DNA from: UBA5359 sp028699365 [NCBI: bacterium]
Lineage (GTDB): Bacteria; UBP13; UBA5359
Direction: 5' to 3'
DNA length: 15,012 nt
Assembly: GCA_028699365.1 (NCBI GenBank)
Contig: JAQVUQ010000016.1
Coordinates: 1-15,012 of the forward strand
Program-made: the position numbers and the translations under genes
Notes under the pieces: generated by a model
What the model was told of the DNA's origin: nothing
Seen by the model: only the letters and a program-made list of their open reading frames with translations
Database searches by the model: none
Shown: piece after piece, positions 1 to 6,541 of the stretch
Position numbering within the stretch: position 1 is the stretch's first letter
Layout of the letters: each line of letters opens with the position of its first letter

Positions 1-561
1 GGCGTGGATGCTTATATCAACACTACGGTCAACGGCATGGGCGAGAGAGCCGGAAATGCGGATCTGGTCTCCGTTATCCTGGCACTCAAGCACGGCAACT
101 ATTGCAAGGATAAGTGCGAGCTTGATGCCGGGGTCACTCTGTCCAACGCCTGGAAGATCGCCAAATACGCTTCTTATGCTTTCGGGGTGTCCATCCCCAT
201 AAATCAGGTAGCTGTCGGAGCCAACGCCTTTGCTCATGAATCCGGCATTCATGCCGACGGCGCACTGAAGGACCGGCGCAATTACGAACTCTTCGATTTC
301 GAGGAGTTGGGACGGGGAGAGCCGGAGATAATCGAGACCGGCCGGATGATTACCGTGGGCGAGTACGGCGGTATCAAGGGTTTCCGCAACGTCTACGAGA
401 AACTGGAGATCGAGTTCCAGAACGACGAAGAGGCGGCTACTATCCTGGAGTTGACCCGCTACGCTAACGTCCATACTCAGAAGCCGCTGACCGATTCGGA
501 ACTGCGCTTCATAGCCAGGTATCCCGATGTTGCCAGGCAGTTGCTGACAGTTACCCCATAG
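1..561 (+). CDS. Homocitrate / 2-isopropylmalate / Re-citrate synthase family protein, 3' part
   Basis: This is the C-terminal 186 residues of an acyl-CoA/2-oxoacid condensing enzyme of the HMGL-like family. The reading frame is open from base 1, so the N-terminal part of the TIM barrel lies outside the window. Visible family marks are NTTVNGMGERAGNADL near residues 7-22 and the metal/substrate segment HESGIHADG near residues 79-87. The C-terminal region after the barrel is short (about 90 residues). A full LeuA-type leucine-sensing domain is therefore unlikely, and the protein resembles homocitrate synthase (NifV/AksA-like) or the related Re-citrate synthase of anaerobes. The substrate cannot be settled from this part. 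No amino-acid biosynthesis gene follows; a strong terminator ends the transcript 28 bases downstream. The family is sure, the exact reaction is not. Confidence 0.9.
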   Translation, partial: GVDAYINTTVNGMGERAGNADLVSVILALKHGNYCKDKCELDAGVTLSNAWKIAKYASYAFGVSIPINQVAVGANAFAHESGIHADGALKDRRNYELFDFEELGRGEPEIIETGRMITVGEYGGIKGFRNVYEKLEIEFQNDEEAATILELTRYANVHTQKPLTDSELRFIARYPDVARQLLTVTP

Positions 562-588
562 AGAGGCGGCATTGGTGTAAGGTGTAAC

Positions 589-637
589 AAAGGCTGTGCC
601 GTGTTCCTGCGGGAACACGGCACAGCCTTTCTGTTTT
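589..637 (+). terminator. Rho-independent terminator after the synthase gene
   Basis: A perfect 19-bp stem (589-607 pairing with 612-630) closes a 4-base loop and is followed by CTGTTTTT at 631-637. It lies 28 bases after the stop codon of the synthase gene and is the strongest intrinsic terminator in the window. It isolates that gene from the ankyrin lipoprotein gene downstream. Confidence 0.93.
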
Positions 638-695
638 TCGCTTCCCGGATAACTGAGGGGCCTTAATCGAAGGCAGAATAAAGGATAAATAGCGG

Positions 696-720
696 TTGTA
701 ATAGTATAATACTATATAAG
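696..720 (+). promoter_or_regulatory. AT-rich possible promoter/operator of the ankyrin gene
   Basis: Upstream of the GTG start lies ATAGTATAATACTAT at 702-716, a 7-bp inverted repeat around one base that contains TATAAT, followed by TATATAAG. It could be a -10 region, an operator or both. No well-spaced -35 box is convincing, so this is only a candidate. Confidence 0.3.
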
Positions 721-742
721 TATATCAGAGGGAGGGGTAAGC

Positions 743-1411
743 GTGTTTGGACGAAAAATCGCTTCTTTTCTGTTTTTATATCTTCTGATCACATGTATAG
801 CCGGTTGCGGCAAGCCGCCGGAACCGCCTACCGTTGAGAGACTGTTCGATGCCGTTAAGCATGCCAGCAGAGCGAGAGTCGGCAGATTGCTGCACGCTGA
901 TAAAGAGCTGGTCTACGGCAAGAACAGAGAGGGCGAGACCCCGCTGCACCTTGCAGCCGCGAACGGCGACAGGAAGATCGTTAACATGCTGATAAAAGCG
1001 GGAGCCAACGTCAATGCGCAGACCAAAGACGGCTGGACCCCTTTGCATATGGCTGCACAGGTAGGACAAGAGCGTATTTGCGAATTGCTCATAGATAAGG
1101 GTGCATACGTCAAAGCCGGTAACAGTTGCGGCGAGACTCCGCTTTACTGGGCATCCTGCCTGGGCAGAACAGAGACCGTAGCCCTTCTTCTGGCCAAAGG
1201 AGCCGAAGTAAACTGTAAGAGCAAGAGCGAAGAGACACCTCTTCATGCCGCATCCAGATTCGGCTATAAAGAAACTGTGGAACTGCTCCTGAGCAAAGGA
1301 GCCGATGTGAATGCCAGAAATATCATGAATGAAACGCCCTTGCGCGCGGCGGAGGATAAGAAGCTGAACGAGATAGCTGCTGTGCTCCGAAAGCATGGAG
1401 GGAAGGAATAA
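743..1411 (+). CDS. Ankyrin-repeat lipoprotein
   Basis: This is a 222-residue exported protein. It starts with GTG at 743, preceded by GGAGGG at 731-736. Residues 1-22 form a signal peptide (K5, hydrophobic 8-20) ending in the lipobox IAGC with Cys22, so it should be lipidated and anchored to a membrane on the periplasmic side. From about residue 62 there are four clear ankyrin repeats of 33 residues (about 62-95, 96-128, 129-161, 162-194), each with the TPLH/TPLY turn and the G-A-x-V-N/K end. A degenerate repeat lies before them (about 30-61) and a capping half-repeat after them (195-222). Ankyrin repeats bind other proteins, so a periplasmic scaffold or inhibitor role is possible, but no partner is visible. 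The gene stands alone between a terminator and the cobalamin riboswitch, so a link with B12 uptake is not supported. Confidence 0.88.
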   Translation: MFGRKIASFLFLYLLITCIAGCGKPPEPPTVERLFDAVKHASRARVGRLLHADKELVYGKNREGETPLHLAAANGDRKIVNMLIKAGANVNAQTKDGWTPLHMAAQVGQERICELLIDKGAYVKAGNSCGETPLYWASCLGRTETVALLLAKGAEVNCKSKSEETPLHAASRFGYKETVELLLSKGADVNARNIMNETPLRAAEDKKLNEIAAVLRKHGGKE

Positions 1412-1413
1412 CG

Positions 1414-1449
1414 AGGTTCAGGGTTCAGAGAACTTTGAACTTGGAACCT
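1414..1449 (+). repeat. Heptad-type hairpin between the ankyrin gene and the riboswitch
   Basis: Two tandem GTTCAG-type heptads (GGTTCAGGGTTCAGA, 1415-1429) are followed by complementary copies, giving a two-part stem: 1414-1419 pairs with 1444-1449, and 1423-1427 pairs with 1436-1440. No T-run follows, so it is not a classical terminator, though it may protect or end the ankyrin transcript. Its right arm overlaps the candidate -35 box of the B12 operon. Confidence 0.6.
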
Positions 1450-1469
1450 ATTGCATTGTATGCTATTAT
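1441..1469 (+). promoter_or_regulatory. Candidate sigma70-type promoter of the cobalamin uptake operon
   Basis: TTGGAA (1441-1446) and TATTAT (1464-1469) are separated by 17 bases. Transcription would start near 1476, a few bases before the conserved 5' part of the riboswitch. Spacing and position are good, but each box deviates from consensus. Confidence 0.4.
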
Positions 1470-1483
1470 ATAAGCGATTTTAT

Positions 1484-1636
1484 GAGGTTCGGATGTCAGG
1501 GAAGGCGGTGTGAATCCGCTGCAGCCCCCGCTACTGTTACCGGGAACGACGGCCGCAATCAAGCCACTCTGCTCTGCTGAGGAAGGCGCGGCTGGTAGGT
1601 TGATCCGGAAGCCAGGAGACCTGTCCGAGCTGAAGA
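1484..1636 (+). promoter_or_regulatory. Cobalamin (B12) riboswitch aptamer
   Basis: The leader holds the conserved cobalamin-aptamer elements in the right order: AGGTTCGG at the 5' end (1485), then TCAGGGAAG, GGTGTGAATCC, the GCAGCCCCCGCTACTGT block (about 1521-1537), AAGCCACT at 1561, and the B12 box GAAGCCAGGAGACCTGTC (about 1608-1625). In known members adenosyl- or methylcobalamin binding turns off transcription or translation of the downstream genes. All six genes that follow are B12-transport genes or the energy module for such transport, as expected. Aptamer boundaries are approximate. Confidence 0.95.
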
Positions 1637-1638
1637 AA

Positions 1639-1671
1639 CACCACTTCGGGTGGAAGCGGGTGCTCTTTTTT
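1639..1671 (+). terminator. Expression platform: intrinsic terminator of the riboswitch
   Basis: Directly after the aptamer, CACC-A-CTTC (1639-1647) can pair with GAAG-CG-GGTG (1653-1662) around a 5-base loop, leaving a small internal bulge. The run CTCTTTTTT (1663-1671) follows. This looks like a rho-independent terminator lying between the B12 box and the exbB ribosome binding site, so control is probably by ligand-induced premature termination. The competing antiterminator pairing was not worked out. Confidence 0.7.
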
Positions 1672-1696
1672 GTTGCCCGCCAAGGGAGGTTTTTTC

Positions 1697-2311
1697 ATGT
1701 GGGAGTATTTTAGCCAGGGAGGTCCGGTCATGTGGCCGTTGCTCCTGGCCTCAGTCCTGACCATTTCCCTGAGTTTTGATCGTTTCTACCATCTCTGGCG
1801 AGCCAGAGGCGACGGCAGAGGGTTGATGGACCGTGTCCGGACAGTCATGCAGTCCGGGGACAGCCAGGCGGCTGTTGATATTTGCCGCAAGGGTCACGGG
1901 CCGGCGGCAGCCATGCTCTGTGCCGGGCTGGAAGCTGTCCGGGGAGGAGATAAAGCCTTTGAACGGGCTGTGGCGGAGACGGGAAACCGGGAGCTGTTCC
2001 GGCTGGAGCGACACCTGGATACGCTCTCTTTTGTTGCCAACGCGGCGCCGCTGCTGGGATTGCTGGGAACGGTCATGGGACTTGTCCGCATATTCAACGT
2101 CTTTGCCCGCCAGGCCTCGCCCGACACCATGGCGCTGGCCGGAGGCATCGGCGAAGTCCTGACCGCCACCGCCACCGGTCTGATGATAGCCGTTGTAGCT
2201 ACCGTAGCCCACCACTTTTTCAGTCGCCAGGTTGATGAGATAATGGCTGAGGCGGAAAATCTGACGTACGATCTGGCCGGAATGGCAGGGTTGAGAGATC
2301 ATGCAGCGTAA
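1697..2311 (+). CDS. exbB: ExbB/TolQ-type proton channel subunit
   Basis: This 204-residue MotA/TolQ/ExbB family protein is the pentameric inner-membrane channel part that uses the proton gradient to drive TonB. The ATG at 1697 is chosen because GGGAGG (1684-1689) sits 7 bases before it; an upstream in-frame TTG at 1670 would start inside the terminator T-run. Membrane segments are near residues 10-30, 110-132 and 152-175. The family signature lies in the last two: ANAAPLLGLLGTVMGLV (114-130) and the GGIGEVLTATATGLMIAV stretch (149-166). The cytoplasmic loop 35-105 is typical. It is the first gene behind the cobalamin riboswitch and overlaps exbD by 11 bases. Its position next to btuF-btuC-btuD argues for ExbB serving corrinoid uptake rather than TolQ. 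Confidence 0.9.
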   Translation: MWEYFSQGGPVMWPLLLASVLTISLSFDRFYHLWRARGDGRGLMDRVRTVMQSGDSQAAVDICRKGHGPAAAMLCAGLEAVRGGDKAFERAVAETGNRELFRLERHLDTLSFVANAAPLLGLLGTVMGLVRIFNVFARQASPDTMALAGGIGEVLTATATGLMIAVVATVAHHFFSRQVDEIMAEAENLTYDLAGMAGLRDHAA

Positions 2312-2714
2312 ATGGCATCGTAAACGAAGATCGCCGGGGATAAATATTACCGCGCTGGTGGATTGCATCATTCTGCTGCTGATCTTCTTTGTGGTCACAT
2401 CCAATATCGCCAGAGAAGGTTCTTCGATGAAACTGCAGTTGCCTCATTCCCAGGCCCGGGAGGCGCGCCCCCATCAGGCAGTGAAGATAGTTCTGCCTGC
2501 CGACGGCTCCGTTCTGGTGGAGGGAGAGAGGGTGGCCGTCAAGGATACCGGCAAAAGGGCGGCGGCGATAGCCGGGGGAGACCGGTCCGTTCCCATCCTG
2601 ATCTGCGCCGACAGAAGCGTGCCGGTGGAGAGAGCCATTGCCGTAATGGACGAGATCAGGCTGGCAGGTATGTCACAGGTAGCACTGGCCACCATAAACG
2701 GAGCGGATAAATGA
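2301..2714 (+). CDS. exbD: ExbD/TolR-type subunit
   Basis: This is a 137-residue ExbD/TolR family protein, partner of the preceding channel subunit. A basic cytoplasmic N-terminus (KWHRKRR, residues 4-10) is followed by one membrane helix at about 17-33 in the sequence ITALVDCIILLLIFFVV. Asp21 sits at the site of the essential proton-carrying Asp of ExbD/TolR. The periplasmic domain (about 40-137) shows the usual pattern, including VPILICADRSVPVERAIAVM near residues 98-117. The ATG overlaps the 3' end of exbB by 11 bases, and the stop overlaps the tonB start in ATGA, so translation is probably coupled through all three genes. Confidence 0.9.
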   Translation: MQRKWHRKRRSPGINITALVDCIILLLIFFVVTSNIAREGSSMKLQLPHSQAREARPHQAVKIVLPADGSVLVEGERVAVKDTGKRAAAIAGGDRSVPILICADRSVPVERAIAVMDEIRLAGMSQVALATINGADK

Positions 2715-3613
2715 AGGGCGAACGGCGCATAAATCCCTTTCTGACAGCCTCGCTGGCGCTGCATATACTGCTGCTTACCGGCCTGAGGGCATCTCATACA
2801 GAGACAGCGCGTCCATTACCAAGGGTTATAACTCTTCAACTGGATACGATGGATACCAGCCGGCCACAGCAGGCGCCGGAGCCTGTGGTGGAAACCGTGT
2901 CAATGCCCCTTTCCACTCCGGTTCATACACCGGCGGCTGCCGTCAAACGCAGCCCGGTATATCGGACTGTGCCTGTCCGGAAGGCCGCTCCCGGCCAGGC
3001 ATCAGAACGAAACGGGAACGGTGGGAGCGATCGGCAGGGTAGAGCCGGAACGGGTATAGGGCACGGAACCGGTTCTGACAGTAATTCCGACGTCGGGAGC
3101 GGCATAGCCATACCTGCGACTGTCGGTCTTCAAACCCAGGGGATCGGGTTTCAGGCGCCAGTGGCCGGCGTCGGAGCAACGGGGCTGAGGTTGTCATCCG
3201 GGTCAGGCGTAGCGACCGGGGATACGCATGCGGACAGATCGGGCAGTCACGGGCAGGGAAGCAGTGCCGGTGACGATAACGGCGGCAAATACGGTCCCAG
3301 GGTGTTGCAATCGACCGAATTCAAGCTTCCTTCACTGACCAAAGCCTCGGTCAAAGCAAAGGTGGAACCTGTCTATCCCCCCGAGGCAAGGCGCCGGGGA
3401 CTGGAAGGTGAGGTCAGGGTGCGTGTGAAAATTACCGACTCCGGCAGAGTAGAGGCTGCCGAGGTATTGCGCTCATCCGGGCATGCCTCGATGGACAAAG
3501 CTGCTTTGGAAGCTGCCCGGCGCATGTTCTTTAACCCGGCCCGGCGCGGTGGCGATACGGTACCCGATGTCGCCAATATTACCTTCAGGTTTAGTCTGAA
3601 AGATGAGAGATAA
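2711..3613 (+). CDS. tonB: TonB family energy-transducing protein
   Basis: This 300-residue TonB protein passes energy from ExbB/ExbD to an outer-membrane receptor. The single N-terminal membrane anchor (about residues 9-24) carries the SxxxH motif (Ser14, His18) used by TonB to couple to ExbB/D. A periplasm-spanning linker of about 190 residues follows; it begins Pro-rich, then becomes unusually rich in Gly, Ser and Asp (about 95-195) rather than the long Pro-Lys/Pro-Glu runs of the classic protein. The C-terminal TonB domain is residues 218-300, with EPVYPPEARRRGLEGEV and the FNPAR segment typical of the fold. It overlaps exbD by 4 bases (ATGA). The Gly-rich linker is the main departure from textbook TonB. 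Confidence 0.92.
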   Translation: MKGERRINPFLTASLALHILLLTGLRASHTETARPLPRVITLQLDTMDTSRPQQAPEPVVETVSMPLSTPVHTPAAAVKRSPVYRTVPVRKAAPGQASERNGNGGSDRQGRAGTGIGHGTGSDSNSDVGSGIAIPATVGLQTQGIGFQAPVAGVGATGLRLSSGSGVATGDTHADRSGSHGQGSSAGDDNGGKYGPRVLQSTEFKLPSLTKASVKAKVEPVYPPEARRRGLEGEVRVRVKITDSGRVEAAEVLRSSGHASMDKAALEAARRMFFNPARRGGDTVPDVANITFRFSLKDER

Positions 3614-3657
3614 CTATCCAGGCAGACTATTTAGCCGGCAGTCTGAAGGTGGATAGT
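3613..3657 (+). repeat. Hairpin in the tonB-btuF junction
   Basis: ACTATCCA (3613-3620) pairs with TGGATAGT (3650-3657), and inside it CAGACT (3623-3628) pairs with AGTCTG (3640-3645), leaving an 11-base loop. The hairpin starts at the last base of the tonB stop codon and has no T-run. It may act as an mRNA stability or processing element within the operon. Confidence 0.6.
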
Positions 3658-3686
3658 CTGAAGACTGAAGGAGAAGGAGAACGAAA

Positions 3687-4670
3687 ATGAAAAAAGGGAT
3701 TGAAATATCGGGTAAAGCTTTCATAAATATCAATAGACTTCAGACTTCAGACTTCAGACTTCAGGCTTCGATAGCTTGCAAACGGGCAATTATCATGTTC
3801 TGCTTGTCTTTGCTTCTGGCGGGGTGTGGTGGATCGCCGGTTCCTGTTGCTCAGGGTAGGGTCTTTTCCGATGCCCTCGGCCGTCAGGTCCGTTTGCCTG
3901 ATCATCCTGAGAGGATAGTCTCTCTGGCGCCCGGTATGACGGAGTTGCTCTATGCCCTTGGGCTTGAGAAGCGCATAGTGGGAAGAACGGATTACTGCAA
4001 TTACCCGCCGCAGGCAGCCGGCATAGCCAGTGTGGGAGGCTATATCAATCCCAACCTGGAAAGACTTTGCGCCTTAAAGCCCGATCTTGTTCTGGCCATG
4101 CACGGCATATCCAAGACCGTGATCGGTCAGATGGAGAGATCCGGCCTGACGGTAGCAGCTCTCAATCCCACCGATCTGGAGGGACTTTACGGCATGATAG
4201 GCGATATCGGGCGCATTACCGGCAACAGGACGGAAGCGGAAACTCTCTGTGTCTCTCTGCGAAAGCGTCAGCAGGCCGTGTCTGCTGTGACTGCAGGCGC
4301 AGCACGCCCCTCAGTTTTTTACGTTATCTGGGATGAGCCGCTCTTTACCGCCGGCGGAGGCACCTTTATCGACGATATCATCGCTATTGCCGGTGGGCGA
4401 AACATAGCCTCCGGCGTCAATGGTCATCGCCAGTTCAGCCGGGAGCAACTGCTGGCTGAGGATCCGGACATCATTCTCTACTCCGACAAAACTAAGTTCA
4501 GGGAGAACCTGAAACGGGATAAAATATGGCGTTGTCTCAAGGCGGTGCGCAGCGGACACGTCTACCCTCTGGACGAGGATATAATGTCCAGGCCCGGTCC
4601 CAGGCTGTTCGACGGCCTGGAAAAGGTGGCCTCGCTTATCCATCCCAACCACAGCGGAAAGGCAAAGTAA
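3687..4670 (+). CDS. btuF: Cobalamin ABC transporter substrate-binding lipoprotein (BtuF-like)
   Basis: This 327-residue periplasmic-binding protein of the BtuF/FecB/TroA-like class would bind corrinoid in the periplasm and hand it to BtuC-BtuD. The ATG at 3687 has AAGGAG at 3674-3679. The signal is odd: the hydrophobic stretch AIIMFCLSLLLAGC with lipobox Cys47 begins only near residue 34, so the first about 30 residues are an extra N-terminal extension coded partly by the heptad repeat. A later ATG at 3795 leaves a very short signal without basic residues, so the longer start is preferred. The mature domain starts with SDALGRQVRLPDHPERIVSLAPGMTELLYALG (printed here in part only as a family cue) near residues 61-92 and ends at SRPGPRLFDGLEKVASLIHP (301-320). 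The stop overlaps the btuC start by one base. Substrate is inferred from the riboswitch and neighbours. Confidence 0.88.
   Translation: MKKGIEISGKAFININRLQTSDFRLQASIACKRAIIMFCLSLLLAGCGGSPVPVAQGRVFSDALGRQVRLPDHPERIVSLAPGMTELLYALGLEKRIVGRTDYCNYPPQAAGIASVGGYINPNLERLCALKPDLVLAMHGISKTVIGQMERSGLTVAALNPTDLEGLYGMIGDIGRITGNRTEAETLCVSLRKRQQAVSAVTAGAARPSVFYVIWDEPLFTAGGGTFIDDIIAIAGGRNIASGVNGHRQFSREQLLAEDPDIILYSDKTKFRENLKRDKIWRCLKAVRSGHVYPLDEDIMSRPGPRLFDGLEKVASLIHPNHSGKAK
3735..3769 (+). repeat. Heptanucleotide tandem repeat inside the 5' end of btuF
   Basis: AGACTTC occurs four times in direct succession (3735-3762) and a fifth copy, AGGCTTC, follows (3763-3769). The block is inside the btuF frame and encodes the Arg-Leu-Gln-Thr-Ser-Asp-Phe period ahead of the signal peptide. 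The sequence at 3655-3670, just upstream of the btuF start, is complementary to it at 15 of 16 positions (for example 3738-3753). The ribosome binding site and start codon therefore lie in the loop between complementary arms. Confidence 0.85.
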
Positions 4671-5665
4671 TGCGTTTTTCTTACAGAGCCTTTATCATTA
4701 TCCTGTTGATAGCCCTGGTTGCAGTGGCGATTCTGGCGATATCGCTGGGAGCCGTCCGCATAGCACCCGGCGATATTCTACGTATCATCTTCGGTCAGGC
4801 AGGCGGCAGCGGCGATGCCGCCATAGTCTGGGGCCTGCGCCTGCCCCGTATCGTCCTGGCCCTGCTGGTGGGGGCTTCCCTGGGCGCGGCCGGCATGGTG
4901 CTGCAGGCCATCTTCCGCAACCCTCTGGCCGATCCGTATATCGTGGGCATATCCTCCGGGGCCGCCCTGGGAGCGGCGCTCATCCTGGTTCTGGGTCTGG
5001 CCGTGCCGGTTCTGGGACTGGATCCTCTGCCGATGGCTGCCTTTATCGGGGCGCTGGGTGCGGCCTGGACGGTATATATGCTCTCTTATAAAGACGGCAG
5101 GGTGTCGGTCTATACCCTGCTGCTGGCCGGAGTGGCCATCAGTGCCCTGATATCCGCTCTGACATCTTTCATCATGATCATGGGGCGGCGCGACCTGCAA
5201 GTGATCTTCTTCTGGATAATGGGCGGTTTCTATTCGGCCGACTGGAAGCAGGTTCTGCTGGTGGCGCCGTATTCAATCGTCGGCATAGCCCTGATCTGGT
5301 CCTATTGCCGCGATCTCAACGTTATGCTGATGGGCGATGAGGAGGCGCGGCATCTGGGCCTGGATGTGGAGAAGACAAAACGAATTCTGCTGGCCATAAC
5401 CTCGCTGTTGACGGCGGCGGCGGTCTCTGTCAGCGGCATCATCGGCTTTGTGGGACTTATAGTTCCGCATGCCGCCCGGCTGCTGATAGGGCCGGATCAC
5501 CGGCGCCTGCTCTGGGCCTCCATCCTGCTGGGAGCGCTGGTCATGGTCCTCTCCGATGCCGTGGCTCGCACCGTGCTGGCACCGTCGGAGATACCCGTCG
5601 GCCTGATAACCGCCCTGCTGGGAGCACCCTTCTTTATCTATCTCCTTTACCGGAGGGTAAGATGA
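4670..5665 (+). CDS. btuC: Cobalamin ABC transporter permease (BtuC, FecCD family)
   Basis: This 331-residue inner-membrane permease of the FecCD family normally has about ten helices. Hydrophobic segments run through the whole length (for example residues 8-27, about 63-83, 95-115, 122-140 and 305-326). The coupling region carries the family hallmark [20 protein letters not shown] about two-thirds along, and the end matches [20 protein letters not shown]. The ATG at 4670 overlaps the btuF stop (TAATG). A longer in-frame start at 4526 lies inside btuF and is rejected. The 3' end overlaps btuD by four bases. Sequence alone does not separate B12 from siderophore permeases; the riboswitch makes corrinoid the likely substrate. 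Confidence 0.92.
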   Translation: MRFSYRAFIIILLIALVAVAILAISLGAVRIAPGDILRIIFGQAGGSGDAAIVWGLRLPRIVLALLVGASLGAAGMVLQAIFRNPLADPYIVGISSGAALGAALILVLGLAVPVLGLDPLPMAAFIGALGAAWTVYMLSYKDGRVSVYTLLLAGVAISALISALTSFIMIMGRRDLQVIFFWIMGGFYSADWKQVLLVAPYSIVGIALIWSYCRDLNVMLMGDEEARHLGLDVEKTKRILLAITSLLTAAAVSVSGIIGFVGLIVPHAARLLIGPDHRRLLWASILLGALVMVLSDAVARTVLAPSEIPVGLITALLGAPFFIYLLYRRVR

Positions 5666-6435
5666 ATCTGCTGGAAGTAAAGGACATAATCTGCGGCTAC
5701 GGAGACAACCCGGTGCTCAAGGGATTGTCGATTTCTACCGACAGGGGGGTGTTGACCGGAGTAATCGGCCCCAACGGCTCCGGCAAATCCACCCTGATCA
5801 AAGCCGTCTCCGGTTTGCTGACGCCCGGCAGCGGGGAGATACGCCTGGACGGTCGCCTGCTGTGTGATTACTCTCCCCGTGATCTGGCTCGGCGCCTGGC
5901 GGTGCTGGCCCAGGATATCCATATAGAGTTCGAATTTACCATCAGAGAGATAGTGGCCATGGGCCGTCACCCCTTTCTGGGCAGAGTGCAGCGCGAGGGC
6001 GTTTCCGACAGGGATATAGTAGAACAAGCCATGGCGGAGACCGATACTCTGCATCTGGCCGACCGCTCCGTCACCGCCATCAGCGGCGGGGAGAGGCAGA
6101 GAGTTCTGCTGGCCAGGGCGCTGGCGCAGCAGGCCGAACTGCTGCTGCTGGACGAACCTACCTCCCACCTGGATATTCGTCACCAGGTGGAAACAGCCGA
6201 GTTGCTGCGACGCCTGATGGCAGAGAGATCTATGGCCGTGCTGGGTGTCTTTCACGACCTCAACCTGGCCGCCCGTATTTGTGACAGATTGCTGCTGCTC
6301 TGTGATGGTCACACCTTGGCCTGGGGCACTCCCGAAGAGGTGTTGACGCCGGACAATCTCTACCGGGCCTTTGGCGTCCGGACGGCGGTGGAGCGCAGCC
6401 GCCACAGCGGAGCACTGCTGGTGGAGACGCTATAA
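5662..6435 (+). CDS. btuD: Cobalamin ABC transporter ATP-binding protein (BtuD)
   Basis: This is a 257-residue ATPase of the BtuD/FecE class that powers the permease from the cytoplasmic side. All ABC motifs are intact: Walker A GPNGSGKST (36-44), Q-loop Gln84, signature ISGGERQR (140-147), Walker B LLLLDEP (160-166, with Asp164 and Glu165), D-loop SHLD (168-171), and the H-loop His198 in GVFHDLN. The start overlaps btuC in ATGA. It is the last gene of the B12-regulated run; 106 bases without a clear hairpin separate it from the peroxiredoxin gene. Confidence 0.93.
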   Translation: MNLLEVKDIICGYGDNPVLKGLSISTDRGVLTGVIGPNGSGKSTLIKAVSGLLTPGSGEIRLDGRLLCDYSPRDLARRLAVLAQDIHIEFEFTIREIVAMGRHPFLGRVQREGVSDRDIVEQAMAETDTLHLADRSVTAISGGERQRVLLARALAQQAELLLLDEPTSHLDIRHQVETAELLRRLMAERSMAVLGVFHDLNLAARICDRLLLLCDGHTLAWGTPEEVLTPDNLYRAFGVRTAVERSRHSGALLVETL

Positions 6436-6541
6436 AGCCCACTCCGGTCTGTTTTCTCCATTTCTGACCCTGCCATATTTTTGATGTATCAGGCTTGATT
6501 CTTGCCGGAAACTTGCATAAAGCAAAAAAGGAGAAGATAGC

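Noticed and set aside
776-1396. Minus-strand open frame of about 206 codons
   Set aside because: Antisense shadow of the ankyrin-repeat gene; its apparent periodicity is that of the ankyrin repeats read backwards.
1395-1580. Small plus-strand frames through the leader region
   Set aside because: They run through the cobalamin aptamer, whose conserved RNA elements explain this sequence.
1751-2404. Minus-strand open frame of about 217 codons
   Set aside because: Antisense to exbB/exbD; the translation is Gln/His/Ser-rich noise with no motif.
3735-3769. Tandem repeat as a CRISPR array
   Set aside because: Units are 7 bases, directly adjacent, without spacers.
4526-4669. Longer start for btuC inside btuF
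   Set aside because: It would overlap btuF by 145 bases and adds a non-membrane N-terminus; the ATG at 4670 fits the family start and the TAATG overlap.
5647-6405. Long minus-strand open frame of about 250 codons
   Set aside because: It lies wholly antisense to btuD, which has all ABC motifs; the frame reflects the codon bias of btuD and shows no domain of its own.
6436-6541. Terminator between btuD and the peroxiredoxin gene
   Set aside because: There are T-rich stretches but no stable stem in front of them, so the end of the B12 operon remains undefined.
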